From Bradyrhizobium canariense (GTDB taxonomy: Bacteria; Pseudomonadota; Alphaproteobacteria; Rhizobiales; Xanthobacteraceae), in contig NZ_VSST01000069.1 of assembly GCF_019402665.1 (NCBI RefSeq), positions 1-60,177 of the forward strand: 60,177 bases of DNA. Direction: 5' to 3'. The notes under the pieces were generated by a model. It was not told the DNA's origin. It saw only the letters and a list, made by a program, of their open reading frames with translations, and made no database searches. The position numbers were made by a program, and so were the translations under genes. Shown here one piece after another: positions 1 to 8,435 of this stretch; positions within the stretch are counted from its first letter, which is position 1, and each line of letters opens with the position of its first letter.

Positions 1-27
1 CCTTCTCCCGCAAGGGGAGAGGGGAAG
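1..27. repeat. partial intergenic palindromic repeat
   Basis: The first bases carry a CTCCCGCAAGGGGAGAGG-type inverted repeat. It resembles the element at the other end of the window (60065-60177). It is cut by the window edge and lies just downstream of the acyl-CoA dehydrogenase stop codon. Confidence 0.45.
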
Positions 28-58
28 ATGGCACTGTGCTTCCGGCGAGTGCAGTGTT

Positions 59-1270
59 TTACGCGTTCGAATATTTCTTCAGCTCGAACCGCGCGATCTG
101 GTTCCTGTGGACCTCGTCCGGGCCGTCGGCGAGACGCAGCAAGCGCGCGGTCGCGTAGGCCTGCGTCAATCCGAAATCGTTCGACGTGCCGCCGCCGCCA
201 TGGGCCTGGATCGCCCAGTCGATGATCTGGCAGGCCATGTTGGGCACAGCGACCTTGATCATCGCGATCTCGGCTTTCGCCACCTTGTTGCCGACGGTGT
301 CCATCGCGTGGGCGGCGTTGAGCGTCAGCAACCGGGCCTGCTCGATCATGATGCGGGCTTCAGCGATTCGCTCCTGCGTCACCGTCTGCTCGGAAACCGG
401 CCTGCCGAAGGCGACGCGGCTGCGCACCCGGCGGCACATCTTCTCCAGTGTGCGCTCGGAGAGCCCGATCAGCCGCATGCAATGGTGGATGCGGCCGGGG
501 CCGAGGCGTCCCTGCGCGATTTCGAAACCGCGGCCCTCGCCGAGCAGCATGTTCTCCTTGGGCACGCGCACATCGGTGAAGACGACCTCGGAGGCACGGT
601 CGGGCACGCCGTAGAAGCCGAACACGGGCAGGGGACGCTTGACCTCGACGCCCGCTGTGTCCATCGGCACCAGGATCATGGATTGCTGCTTGTGGCGGTC
701 CGCATTGTCAGGATCGGTCTTGCCCATGAAGATGCAGATCTTGCAGCGCGGGTCGGTCGCGTTGGTGGTGTACCATTTGCGGCCGTTGATGACGTAATGG
801 TCGCCGTCGCGGACGATCGAGCTTTCGATGTTGGTCGCATCGGACGATGCGACGGCGGGCTCGGTCATGGCGAAGCAGGAGCGGATTTCGCCAGCGAGCA
901 GCGGCTTCAGCCAGCGCTCCTTGTCGTTCTCCGTGCCATAGCGCTCCAGCACCTCCATGTTGCCGGTATCGGGCGCCGAACAGTTGAAGACTTCGGGCGC
1001 GAGATGCGAGCGGCCCATGACTTCGCAGAGCGGGGCATATTCGAGGTTGGTGAGGCCCGCACCGTAGCCGGAGTCCGGCAGGAACAGATTCCAGAGGCCT
1101 TCAGCGCGCGCCAGCGGCTTCAGCTCCTCGACGACCGGATAGACCTTCCAGGGGCCCAGCTCCTCCGCCTCGCGATAAAAACGTTCCTCGTTCGGATAGA
1201 TGTGCCGGTCCATGAAACTTTCGAGCCTGCGCTTGAGCTCAACGATTTTGGGGGACATCGGGTAGAGCAT
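59..1270 (-). CDS. acyl-CoA dehydrogenase family protein
   Basis: A flavoprotein of 403 residues, predicted to oxidise an acyl-CoA at the alpha-beta bond using FAD and pass electrons to ETF. The central region carries the family signature (FAMTEPAVASSDATNIE) and the C-terminal part has QAHGGGG followed by ADGPDEVHRNQIAR, typical of the ACAD10/11-like branch. I start at the ATG at 1270 because GAGGAG lies seven bases upstream; an ATG at 1285 lacks such a site and an internal ATG at 1258 is possible. It lies 43 bases downstream of the acyl-CoA ligase on the same strand, so the two are probably one operon for activation and first oxidation of a fatty or related acid. The substrate cannot be told from sequence. 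Confidence 0.9.
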   Translation of the reverse strand: MLYPMSPKIVELKRRLESFMDRHIYPNEERFYREAEELGPWKVYPVVEELKPLARAEGLWNLFLPDSGYGAGLTNLEYAPLCEVMGRSHLAPEVFNCSAPDTGNMEVLERYGTENDKERWLKPLLAGEIRSCFAMTEPAVASSDATNIESSIVRDGDHYVINGRKWYTTNATDPRCKICIFMGKTDPDNADRHKQQSMILVPMDTAGVEVKRPLPVFGFYGVPDRASEVVFTDVRVPKENMLLGEGRGFEIAQGRLGPGRIHHCMRLIGLSERTLEKMCRRVRSRVAFGRPVSEQTVTQERIAEARIMIEQARLLTLNAAHAMDTVGNKVAKAEIAMIKVAVPNMACQIIDWAIQAHGGGGTSNDFGLTQAYATARLLRLADGPDEVHRNQIARFELKKYSNA

Positions 1271-1313
1271 CTTTGGTCTCCTCAATCGATGGACAGGCCG
1301 GTGCGCAATCGGC

Positions 1314-2939
1314 TCAGGCGACGCGATACTCTTTGAATTTCTCGCGCAGCGCGGATTTGAGCACCTTGCCGGTGCCGGTCATCGGGAACTCGTCCATGAA
1401 CTCGACGGCGTCGGGCATCCACCAGCTCGCGATCTTGGGGCGCATGTGGTCGAGCAGCGTCTTGCCGTCGACGGTCGTGCCCTTCTTGCGGACGACGAGG
1501 AGCAGAGGCCGCTCCTGCCATTTCTCATGGTTGATCGCGACCACGGCGGCTTGCAGCACATCGGGGTGAGACAAGGCGACGTCCTCGAGCTGGATCGAGG
1601 AGATCCATTCGCCTCCGGACTTGATGACATCCTTGGAGCGGTCGGTCAGCGTGACGTGGCCCTGGGGGTCGATCACGGCCATGTCGCCGGTGATCAGCCA
1701 GCTGTCGCGGTCGAGGCCTTCGTCGAGTTTCATGTAGCCGGACGCAACCCACGGTCCCCGCGCGCGCAGATGGCCGACGCTCTTGCCGTCGCGCGGCAGC
1801 TCGTTGCCGCCGTCGTCGACGATGCGCAAGGCGGTGCCGAAACAGGCGCGGCCGGACACCTGGCGGCGGTCGAACCTCTCCTTGTCGTCGAGATGCTCGG
1901 AGCCCGGCCGCAGGCCAGGCATCGAGCAGCCCAAGGCTTCGGTCATGCCCCAGGCCTGGACGTAGTCGACGTCGTACTCGCGCTTGAGCTTCTCGACCAT
2001 TGCGCGCGGCGGTGCCGAGCCTGACGACAATGTTGCACGAAGTGTCGAGAACCTGTTGCCGGTGCGCCCTAACCAGTCGAGCAGGATCAGCCAGAAGCTT
2101 GGCACGCCCGCCGACAGCGTCACCTTCTCGCCTTCGAGCAATTCGTAGAGCTTGTCCGGCTCGTAATTGCGGCCGGGCAGCACCAGCTTCGAGCCGGTAT
2201 AGGGCGCGGTGAACGGCATGTTCCAACCGTTGCCGTGGAACAGCGGCGCCATCGGCATCATCACCTCGCGCACGCCTTCCAGGTGCCCGGGCAGGAAGTC
2301 GAAATTGCAGGAGACCATGGTCTGCAGGATCGCGGCGCGGTGCGAATAGATTACGCCCTTCGGATTGCCGGTGGTGCCGGAGGTGTAGCAGATCGTGGAC
2401 GCCGACTTTTCGTCGAACTCCGGCCAGACGAAGCCGTCGTCGTGCTCGTTCTCCAGCAGGTCCTCGTAGCAATGGACGTTGGCAAGCCTGGTCTCCGGCA
2501 TCCGCTCGCGCGAGGACATCACGACATAGGCTTCGATCGATGTGAGCTGCGGCGCGATTGCCTCCACGATCGGCAGCGTGGCGCGGTCGATGAACAGCAG
2601 GCGGTCCTCGGCGTGATTGACGATGTAGACGAGTTGTTCGGGAAACAGCCGCGGGTTGACGGTGTGCAACACGTAGCCCATGCCCGGCGCGGCATAGAAC
2701 ATCTCGAAGTGACGGTGCGTATTCCAGGCCAGCGTGCCGACCCTGTCGCCGGGCATCATGCCGAGCCTCTTGAGGGCCAATGCCATGCGCTTGATGCGCG
2801 GATGGGCGTCGGCATAGGTGTAGCGATGGATGTCGCCCTCGATCTCGCGGGCGACGACCTCGGCCTCGCCGTGATAATCGGCCGCATACTGGATCAGGCC
2901 GCTGATCAGGAGCGGCATGTCCATCATCAATCCCTGCAT
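1314..2939 (-). CDS. acyl-CoA synthetase (AMP-forming, AlkK/FadD-like)
   Basis: An adenylate-forming ligase of 541 residues, predicted to activate a carboxylic acid with ATP and CoA. The P-loop-like AMP-binding motif YTSGTTGNPKGV is clear, followed by the adenylation core motif QAWGMTEALG and the ITGDMAVIDPQGHVTLTDRSKD hinge region (residues here given in motif fragments). The N-terminal part, with TLAWNTHRHFEMFYA and VLHTVNPRLF, is like the medium/long-chain AlkK and DmdB-type ligases. The ATG at 2939 is preceded by GGAGGAG, which decides against the longer open frame to 3023. It is the first gene of a two-gene unit with the acyl-CoA dehydrogenase, and diverges from the monooxygenase gene. 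Confidence 0.9.
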   Translation of the reverse strand: MQGLMMDMPLLISGLIQYAADYHGEAEVVAREIEGDIHRYTYADAHPRIKRMALALKRLGMMPGDRVGTLAWNTHRHFEMFYAAPGMGYVLHTVNPRLFPEQLVYIVNHAEDRLLFIDRATLPIVEAIAPQLTSIEAYVVMSSRERMPETRLANVHCYEDLLENEHDDGFVWPEFDEKSASTICYTSGTTGNPKGVIYSHRAAILQTMVSCNFDFLPGHLEGVREVMMPMAPLFHGNGWNMPFTAPYTGSKLVLPGRNYEPDKLYELLEGEKVTLSAGVPSFWLILLDWLGRTGNRFSTLRATLSSGSAPPRAMVEKLKREYDVDYVQAWGMTEALGCSMPGLRPGSEHLDDKERFDRRQVSGRACFGTALRIVDDGGNELPRDGKSVGHLRARGPWVASGYMKLDEGLDRDSWLITGDMAVIDPQGHVTLTDRSKDVIKSGGEWISSIQLEDVALSHPDVLQAAVVAINHEKWQERPLLLVVRKKGTTVDGKTLLDHMRPKIASWWMPDAVEFMDEFPMTGTGKVLKSALREKFKEYRVA

Positions 2940-3116
2940 CGTCTCCTCCGGACCGCCATGTCGTTGCATGGCGTGCGCTTGTGATGTGCGCTTGAGGTTA
3001 GCGGAACGCCACGCGACGTTCACGTAAAAAGCGAGGGACGTGATTGCATGCGTCTCTTTTTCAGGGCTAAGTGATGCGAGCTGCCGGCGAAGCAGTTTCC
3101 GCCCGGGAGGAAATGA

Positions 3117-4970
3117 ATGTCAGCGGAAAGACACAAGACCGGTGCAGCCGGCGAATCTACACTCGACATTGACGCACTCCGTGCGCGCTATCGCGACGAG
3201 CGCGATCGGCGCCTGCGCGCCGAAGGCAAGGCGCAATATGTCGAGATGACCGGCGAGTTCGGGCGCTATCTCGACGATCCCTGGGCCAATTCCGGATTCG
3301 CGCGCGAGGCCGTCAGCGAACAGAACGAGGTGCTCATCGTCGGCGGCGGCTTCGGCGGCCTTCTGTGTGGCGCGCGACTGCGCGAAGCCGGCATCGATGA
3401 TTTCCGGGTCGTGGAAAAGGCCGCCGATTTCGGCGGCACCTGGTACTGGAATCGCTACCCTGGTGCGGCCTGCGATACCGAGAGCTACATTTACCTGCCG
3501 TTGCTGGAAGAGACCGGCTACATGCCGGTGCGCAAATATGCGCGAGCACCCGAGATCTACGAACATTCGCGCCGCATCGGCCGTCACTTCGGCCTCTATG
3601 AGCGCGCTCTGTTTCAGACCGTCATCACGCGCATGGAATGGCAGGAGTACGAGGCACGCTGGCTGGTCGAGACCGATCGCGGTGATTGCATCCGCGCGCG
3701 CTTCGTCATCCTCGCTGGCAGCCCGTTGAGCCGTCCGAAGCTGCCGGGTATTCCCGGCATCGAAAGCTTCAGAGGACACAGCTTCCACACCAGCCGCTGG
3801 GATTACGCCTACACCGGAGGCACGGCCGAAGGTGGTCTGACCGGTCTTGGCAACAAGCGCGTCGGGATCATTGGCACCGGCGCCACCGCCGTGCAATGCG
3901 TGCCGCATCTCGGCCGCTCGGCCAAGGAGCTCTACGTCTTCCAACGTACGCCGTCGGCGATCGGCGTGCGCGACGACCGCCCGACGGATCAGTGCTGGGC
4001 GCAGGGGCTCAGGCCTGGCTGGCAGCGCGAACGCATGGACAATTTCACCGCCGTGATCTCGGGCGAGCCATTCGAACAGGATCTGGTGCAGGACGGCTGG
4101 ACCGGCCTGCTCGGCGAGATCCTGCTGGCGCCGCGCCGCCAGCCCCAGCCGGTGACCTCGATCGAGGAGGCGCTCAAGGTCATCGAGCAGGCTGATTATC
4201 GCAAGATGGAAGAGATCCGGGCGCGCGTCGATGCGATCGTCAAGGATGAGATGACTGCTTCGGCGTTAAAGCCCTGGTACAAGGCCTTCTGCAAGCGGCC
4301 GTGTTTCCACGACGAATATCTCGACACGTTCAATCGTCCCAATGTGCATCTCGTCGATACCAGGGGACAGGGCGTCGATCGCATCACCGAGAATGCCGTC
4401 GTGGTCGACGGCCACGCCTACGAACTCGACTGCCTGATCTATGCCAGCGGTTTCGAAGTCGGTACCGATTACGCCCGTCGTATGGGCTTCGAGATTTATG
4501 GACGCGATGGCACGAGCCTGTCCGAGCGCTGGCGCGACGGCGTCAAGACGATGCATGGCTTCTACAGCCGCGGCTTCCCGAACTGCTTCCTGATCGTCAT
4601 GGTGCAGGCCGGCCAGAGCGCCAACTTTCCGCACATCATCGACGAGCAGTCGCAGCACATCGCCTATGTGATCGCCGAGGCGCGCAAGCGCAAAGCGCGG
4701 ACGCTGGAGCCGACGCTCGATGCCGAGAACGCCTGGGTCGAGGAGGTGGTCAAAGCCGCGCTCGGCCGCCAGACCTATCTCGCTGAATGCACGCCCGGCT
4801 ACTACAACAATGAAGGCGTGTTCGATCCGATCGCGGCGAGAAACAGCCAGTATTGGCGCGGGCCGGTGGCATTCCTGCGGCTGCTCGACAAGTGGCGCAA
4901 GGAGGGCAATTTGGATGGACTGGAACTGTCGTATGATCACGCCATGGAGTCGGCGCCTTCGTCCGGGTAA
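3117..4970 (+). CDS. Baeyer-Villiger-type flavin monooxygenase
   Basis: A 617-residue NADPH/FAD monooxygenase expected to insert oxygen next to a ketone, giving an ester or lactone. The FAD Rossmann motif GGGFGG is at residues 76-81, followed by FGGTWYWNRYPGAACD, a hallmark of type I Baeyer-Villiger enzymes. The fingerprint FxGxxxHxxxW is present as F218, G220, H224, W228, and a second Rossmann motif (IIGTGATAVQ) follows. About 70 residues precede the FAD motif, longer than in cyclohexanone monooxygenase and more like the steroid/phenylacetone branch. The start is set by GGGAGG six bases before the ATG. It diverges from an acyl-CoA ligase/dehydrogenase pair, which could take the acid released after ester hydrolysis; that link is inference. 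Confidence 0.88.
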   Translation: MSAERHKTGAAGESTLDIDALRARYRDERDRRLRAEGKAQYVEMTGEFGRYLDDPWANSGFAREAVSEQNEVLIVGGGFGGLLCGARLREAGIDDFRVVEKAADFGGTWYWNRYPGAACDTESYIYLPLLEETGYMPVRKYARAPEIYEHSRRIGRHFGLYERALFQTVITRMEWQEYEARWLVETDRGDCIRARFVILAGSPLSRPKLPGIPGIESFRGHSFHTSRWDYAYTGGTAEGGLTGLGNKRVGIIGTGATAVQCVPHLGRSAKELYVFQRTPSAIGVRDDRPTDQCWAQGLRPGWQRERMDNFTAVISGEPFEQDLVQDGWTGLLGEILLAPRRQPQPVTSIEEALKVIEQADYRKMEEIRARVDAIVKDEMTASALKPWYKAFCKRPCFHDEYLDTFNRPNVHLVDTRGQGVDRITENAVVVDGHAYELDCLIYASGFEVGTDYARRMGFEIYGRDGTSLSERWRDGVKTMHGFYSRGFPNCFLIVMVQAGQSANFPHIIDEQSQHIAYVIAEARKRKARTLEPTLDAENAWVEEVVKAALGRQTYLAECTPGYYNNEGVFDPIAARNSQYWRGPVAFLRLLDKWRKEGNLDGLELSYDHAMESAPSSG

Positions 4971-5009
4971 ACTCGGGCATTGGATCGCGCCAGAGAGAGG
5001 ACATTAGAC

Positions 5010-5828
5010 ATGATCAGGGGCAGAACTGTAGCTGCGGCGGTTTTCGGGGCGATGACGCTGCTCGGCTGCCTGGCGCCCGCCGCCCAAGCCGCGCAATGCG
5101 GCAGTTCGTCGGCCGGCTTCGAGGCCTGGAAGCGCGAGTTCGGTGCGGAAGCGCAGGGCAAGGGCGTCGGCCAGACTGCGCTCTCGGCGCTGATGCAGAC
5201 CAATTACGCGAGTGCCACCATCGCGGCCGACCGCGGCCAGCGCAGCTTCTCGCTGTCGCTCGACCAGTTCCTCGCCAAGCGCGGCGCCACCACCATCGTC
5301 GCCAAGGGGCGTCAGCTCAAGAACTCGCAGGCCGCCTTGTTCGCCTCGATCCAGCAGCGCTATGGCGTCCCGCCGGGGCCGCTGATCGCGATCTGGGGCA
5401 TGGAGACCGGATTCGGCAGCCAGCGCGGCAACCAGAACATGCTCTCCTCGATTGCGACGCTCGCCTATGACTGCCGCCGTCCCGAATTCTTCACCGAGCA
5501 GCTCTATGCGGCGCTGAAGCTGATCGATCGCGGCACGCTGTCGGGGGCAACCCGCGGCTCGATGCACGGCGAAGTCGGTCAGACCCAGTTCATGCCCAAG
5601 AACATCCTGGCCTACGGCACCGGCAATCTCGAAGTTGCCGCCAATGCGCTGAACTCGACAGCGAATTTCCTGAAAGCCCATGGCTGGCGTGCCGGAGCGG
5701 GTTACCAGCCGGGCGAGCCGAATTTCGCCGCCATCGAAGCCTGGAATGCCGCCGGCGTTTATCAGAAGGCGATCGCCCTGATGGGACGGCAGATCGATGA
5801 GGGCGGAGGTACGGCCGCCTCGCGCTGA
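5010..5828 (+). CDS. lytic murein transglycosylase (MltB/SLT_2-like)
   Basis: A secreted 272-residue peptidoglycan lyase. Residues 1-27 form a signal peptide; LLGC (Cys20) is a weak lipobox, while AQA-AQ is a possible signal peptidase I site, so lipoprotein or periplasmic forms are both open. The catalytic glutamate is E132 in IWGMETGFG, followed by GEVGQTQFMP, both typical of family 3 lytic transglycosylases. The C-terminus ends after the catalytic domain, without a separate peptidoglycan-binding domain. The ATG at 5010 has GAGAGAGG about nine bases upstream; a TTG at 4980 would only add a poorly conserved leader. A strong hairpin follows the stop codon directly. Confidence 0.9.
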   Translation: MIRGRTVAAAVFGAMTLLGCLAPAAQAAQCGSSSAGFEAWKREFGAEAQGKGVGQTALSALMQTNYASATIAADRGQRSFSLSLDQFLAKRGATTIVAKGRQLKNSQAALFASIQQRYGVPPGPLIAIWGMETGFGSQRGNQNMLSSIATLAYDCRRPEFFTEQLYAALKLIDRGTLSGATRGSMHGEVGQTQFMPKNILAYGTGNLEVAANALNSTANFLKAHGWRAGAGYQPGEPNFAAIEAWNAAGVYQKAIALMGRQIDEGGGTAASR

Positions 5829-5870
5829 CCAGAGCCCCGTTTCGAACGGGGCTCTGGCTCCTTGTTTTGG
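5829..5870 (+). terminator. rho-independent terminator
   Basis: Immediately after the transglycosylase stop, CCAGAGCCCCGTT pairs perfectly with AACGGGGCTCTGG around a TCG loop (5829-5857). The following tract CTCCTTGTTTTGG is T-rich. Confidence 0.85.
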
Positions 5871-5965
5871 CGCGTTTTCCTTAGGCGAACCGGCATCCAC
5901 TTCGCTTGGACACGCTCCTGCTCAGCAAGGCGTGATGCGCGGGCAAGAGAAAGTTGTTGCCAACT

Positions 5966-5990
5966 GGAACCGACGGCACGAGGTTTGCTT
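5966..5990 (+). promoter_or_regulatory. possible EcfG-type (general stress) promoter
   Basis: GGAAC at 5966-5970 is followed after 16 bases by GCTT (5987-5990). The EcfG consensus known from alphaproteobacteria is GGAAC-N16/17-CGTT, so the -10 part is imperfect. It lies 35 bases before the small gene at 6025. Confidence 0.25.
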
Positions 5991-6024
5991 TGATCGAACA
6001 GGGCTGGGCATGAGGAGACTCAAC

Positions 6025-6246
6025 ATGGCAACCCAGATCGTGATGGACCAGACTGGCGACACGCGCCACGAGTTTGATCCTGGCAATGCCGAAGCGCTGG
6101 CGCGGGCCGAACGGCGCTTTCGGGAGCTGACCGGAGCGGGCTTCACCGCCGCGCTGCGAACCGGACCTGGCGAAGTCACCCGGATCCGATCGTTTGACCC
6201 GACCGCGCAGGAAACGCTGTTCTATCCCCGCCTGGTCGGCGGTTGA
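6025..6246 (+). CDS. small hypothetical protein (73 aa)
   Basis: I do not recognise this 73-residue protein. It is hydrophilic, has no signal peptide or membrane segment, and contains a charged helix-like stretch (NAEALARAERRFREL) in the first half and an RIRSFDPTAQETLFYPRL tail. The ATG at 6025 has AGGAG eight bases upstream. The tail wording (expected FDP-ETLFYPRL) and its distance of 12 bases to the next gene suggest a two-gene unit with 6259-6681. A possible stress-type promoter lies upstream. Confidence 0.7.
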   Translation: MATQIVMDQTGDTRHEFDPGNAEALARAERRFRELTGAGFTAALRTGPGEVTRIRSFDPTAQETLFYPRLVGG

Positions 6247-6258
6247 TCTGAGCTGCTC

Positions 6259-6681
6259 ATGATCGCGGCAGTCTGGCTCCGCGCGCCGGCGCGTGCGCGT
6301 TTGCATGCGCTACGCGAACTCTATCGGCGCTTCTTCGGCGAGAACACGCCGGATGCCCGGGGTCGCCGGCTCCTGGCCGAATGGCTGTCACCGGCGCAGC
6401 GCGCGCAATTCGAGCAGTACCGGCATTTCGATGTCGTCGGCTGCGATACCGGCAAGACGTATCGCATCCATTATGGCACCGCCGCAAATGTCCATGAGAT
6501 CGACGCGGCCGGAAATGCGACGATGGGGTGGTGCTTCGTCCCGTCAGGCTTTCTCGTCCCCGGCGACGTCATGCTCGCACAGAAGATCGCGCTCGAGACC
6601 GACGAAAGGGGAGCTCTCGCGCTCGCTAACAGGTTTCCGCCGGCAACACATTCGGAGCACTTCTACCGGCGGCCGTTCTAG
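6259..6681 (+). CDS. conserved hypothetical protein (140 aa)
   Basis: A 140-residue protein of unknown role. The N-terminal half is basic and helical (ARARLHALRELYRRFFGE), and the middle has a well-formed block FDVVGCDTGKTYRIHYG followed by NVHEID and GWCFVPSGFLVPGDVMLAQKIALE, which reads like a small beta-rich domain. No signal peptide or membrane segment is evident. It follows the 73-residue gene after 12 bases and is probably co-transcribed with it. No catalytic motif is visible. Confidence 0.75.
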   Translation: MIAAVWLRAPARARLHALRELYRRFFGENTPDARGRRLLAEWLSPAQRAQFEQYRHFDVVGCDTGKTYRIHYGTAANVHEIDAAGNATMGWCFVPSGFLVPGDVMLAQKIALETDERGALALANRFPPATHSEHFYRRPF

Positions 6682-6701
6682 GGTGGGCCTATCAGTGCCT
6701 A

Positions 6702-6794
6702 TCAGTAATGTGTGGTGCGATAGGCATCTACCGCGTGCGCTGCAAAAACGCCGACGCTGCAAAGCGCAAGCAAGGCCGAGATCAGTTCGATCAT
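6702..6794 (-). CDS. 30-residue small membrane protein
   Basis: A short reading frame encoding 30 residues, with a hydrophobic segment (ISALLALCSVGVFAAHAV, residues 4-21) and a polar tail DAYRTTHY. It is supported by a perfect AGGAGG seven bases before its ATG. That ATG overlaps the stop of the upstream 27-codon frame (ATGA), so translation would be coupled. The frame sits alone between convergent and divergent neighbours in a 380-base gap. Function unknown; the single membrane segment suggests an inner-membrane micropeptide. Confidence 0.55.
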   Translation of the reverse strand: MIELISALLALCSVGVFAAHAVDAYRTTHY

Positions 6795-6874
6795 AGCTCG
6801 TCCTCCTGCAGCGGTAGGGCGACGAGGTGCTGACAGCAGGAGTAATCCCAGATCAGGTCGAGGAAGAATTGCAT
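6791..6874 (-). CDS. 27-residue leader-like small ORF
   Basis: An ATG-started frame of 27 residues beginning MQFFLDLIWDYSCCQHL and ending QEDEL. Its final codons contain the AGGAGG that serves the next small gene, and its TGA overlaps that gene's ATG. A modest AGGGACGG precedes its own ATG. It could be a real small protein or a leader peptide controlling the downstream one. Confidence 0.4.
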   Translation of the reverse strand: MQFFLDLIWDYSCCQHLVALPLQEDEL

Positions 6875-7062
6875 GATGGCCGTCCCTGTATGATTTTGAC
6901 AACTAGATAACCGACCATCTGTTTCAGGCGTGTTTCGTCGCATCTGGAAACGGGTTTCTTGGGGGAGTCCCAGGCTAGTTTGTGCGCTGCGGAGCCGCTA
7001 CATCCCGCTCTTGCTCAACCCTGTTAGCCGCGAGGCGGCGCATCACATTGCGAGGCGAAATC

Positions 7063-7509
7063 ATGGCGCAGGTCGAGTGGTTCGACGATCTCACCATTGG
7101 AATGCAGTTCAAATCCCCCGAAGTTCACGTCACCGAGGCCGACATCAAGCGGTTCGCGGTCGAGTTCGATCCGCAGCCGATGCATCTCGACCATGAAGCC
7201 GCCAAGCGGACCCTGTTCAGGGGTCTCGCTGCCTCGGGATGGCACACCGCCGCGATTGCCATGAGCCTCGCGATCCAGACCCGCCCCTTCGGCCCGCATC
7301 CGCTGATCGGCGCCGGCGTCGACGGGCTGCGCTGGACCATCCCGGTACGGCCCGATGACCGCCTGCATCTGGTCGGGGAGGTCATCAGCCTCACGCCGTC
7401 GAAGTCGAAGCCGCAGGGCATCGCGCTGGTGAAATGGACCATGTTCAACCAGAACGGCGAGGAGGTTTACACCTTCACCCCGATCGCGATCGTGCCGCGG
7501 CGGGAGTAG
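7063..7509 (+). CDS. MaoC-family hot-dog dehydratase
   Basis: A 148-residue single hot-dog domain of the MaoC/enoyl-CoA hydratase 2 type. The active-site region reads FAVEFDPQPMHLDHEAAKRTLFRGLAASGWHT in fragments: the D-x-N/Q-P-x-H element (DPQPMH) followed by the GLAASGWHT turn is standard for the family, with Gln in the usual Asn position. It would hydrate or dehydrate an acyl-CoA in the cytosol. The ATG at 7063 has GCGAGGCG upstream. It stands alone, without beta-oxidation genes beside it. Confidence 0.85.
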   Translation: MAQVEWFDDLTIGMQFKSPEVHVTEADIKRFAVEFDPQPMHLDHEAAKRTLFRGLAASGWHTAAIAMSLAIQTRPFGPHPLIGAGVDGLRWTIPVRPDDRLHLVGEVISLTPSKSKPQGIALVKWTMFNQNGEEVYTFTPIAIVPRRE

Positions 7510-7602
7510 GGCAGGGTCGGCGCCCTACGCAGCCGCCAGAAGCCCTTGCGGGTCACCGGCAGAGGTGGTCATCTCGGTCCGGGGAACACGCTGGAGGCTG
7601 AC

Positions 7603-8115
7603 ATGAAACGATCTCTTCTCGCCGCCGGGTTGCTGACCGGCGCCTTGAGCGCAGTCGCTTTGACCGCAAGACCGGTGCAGGCGCAACAATCCAAAGTCGG
7701 CGACTGGACCATCGAGAAGCGCACGCAGGACGCACATTGCAATGCGAGCCGCGGCTACAAGGACAAGGAAGACGAGAACCGGGACTACGTCATCGTCATC
7801 ACCTATTCCGAGAAGGCGATCGTCATCGTCATGATCTATGACGGCTGGGAGTGGGACAAGGTGGGCGAGATCCTCCGAGCCGATGTCGGAACCGATGACG
7901 CCGATATCATGAAGAAGGCCAAGTGGGAGGTCATGGACAAGACCACCGTGCGCGGCATTTTCGAATACGATCAGTCCATGATGGACCGGCTGTCCAGGGC
8001 CAAGCGTCTCTCGCTCGATTTCGAGGACGATGACGACGACAGCATCGAGATACAGGTGCCGCGTGCCGGTGAAGCGCTGGCGGCGCTGAAATTCTGCGAG
8101 GAGAATCGCAAGTAG
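7603..8115 (+). CDS. secreted hypothetical protein (170 aa)
   Basis: A predicted periplasmic protein with a clean signal peptide ending at PVQAQQ (about residues 1-27) and GGAGG upstream of the ATG. The mature part begins KVGDWTIEKR, has one cysteine near the start (AHCNASRGY) and one near the end (LKFCEENRK) that may form a disulfide, and a striking acidic run FEDDDDDSIEI. The layout is reminiscent of short IalB-like or stress-related envelope proteins, but I cannot assign a family. It is monocistronic. Confidence 0.75.
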   Translation: MKRSLLAAGLLTGALSAVALTARPVQAQQSKVGDWTIEKRTQDAHCNASRGYKDKEDENRDYVIVITYSEKAIVIVMIYDGWEWDKVGEILRADVGTDDADIMKKAKWEVMDKTTVRGIFEYDQSMMDRLSRAKRLSLDFEDDDDDSIEIQVPRAGEALAALKFCEENRK

Positions 8116-8276
8116 GTTGCCGGAGCCGGATGCGAGGCCGGCGGGATCGGTGGCGAAAGGGTTCTGCAGCGCGACCGGCGCCTGACGTATCGCACACGTG
8201 ACTCATCGCACACAGTCCGCGCGCTGTTCGCATTTATCCTAGTCTTTGGCGAAAACGTCCAAGCCGCATTCTGCGG

Positions 8277-8305
8277 TTGACGTTACGCAAGGACGATGTT
8301 CGATA
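8277..8305 (+). promoter_or_regulatory. possible sigma-70 promoter for the first LuxR-type gene
   Basis: TTGACG (8277-8282) and TCGATA (8300-8305) are separated by 17 bases. The 320-base gap 8116-8435 holds no gene that I can support; this is the only promoter-like match seen in it. Confidence 0.3.
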
Positions 8306-8435
8306 TTCCAGCATTTCGTTGCAACGTTTTCTCCGCGTCGAAGGCGGCGATTGACCGGCCCGTCTCCTCCGGCTGGCCCCGGATCGCGATCTCTCTCTCG
8401 CGCGCGAGCCATACGCAGATTGCATCGTCCGGCCG

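Noticed and set aside
4980..5009. TTG start for the lytic transglycosylase
   Set aside because: The ATG at 5010 has a better RBS and directly starts the signal peptide.
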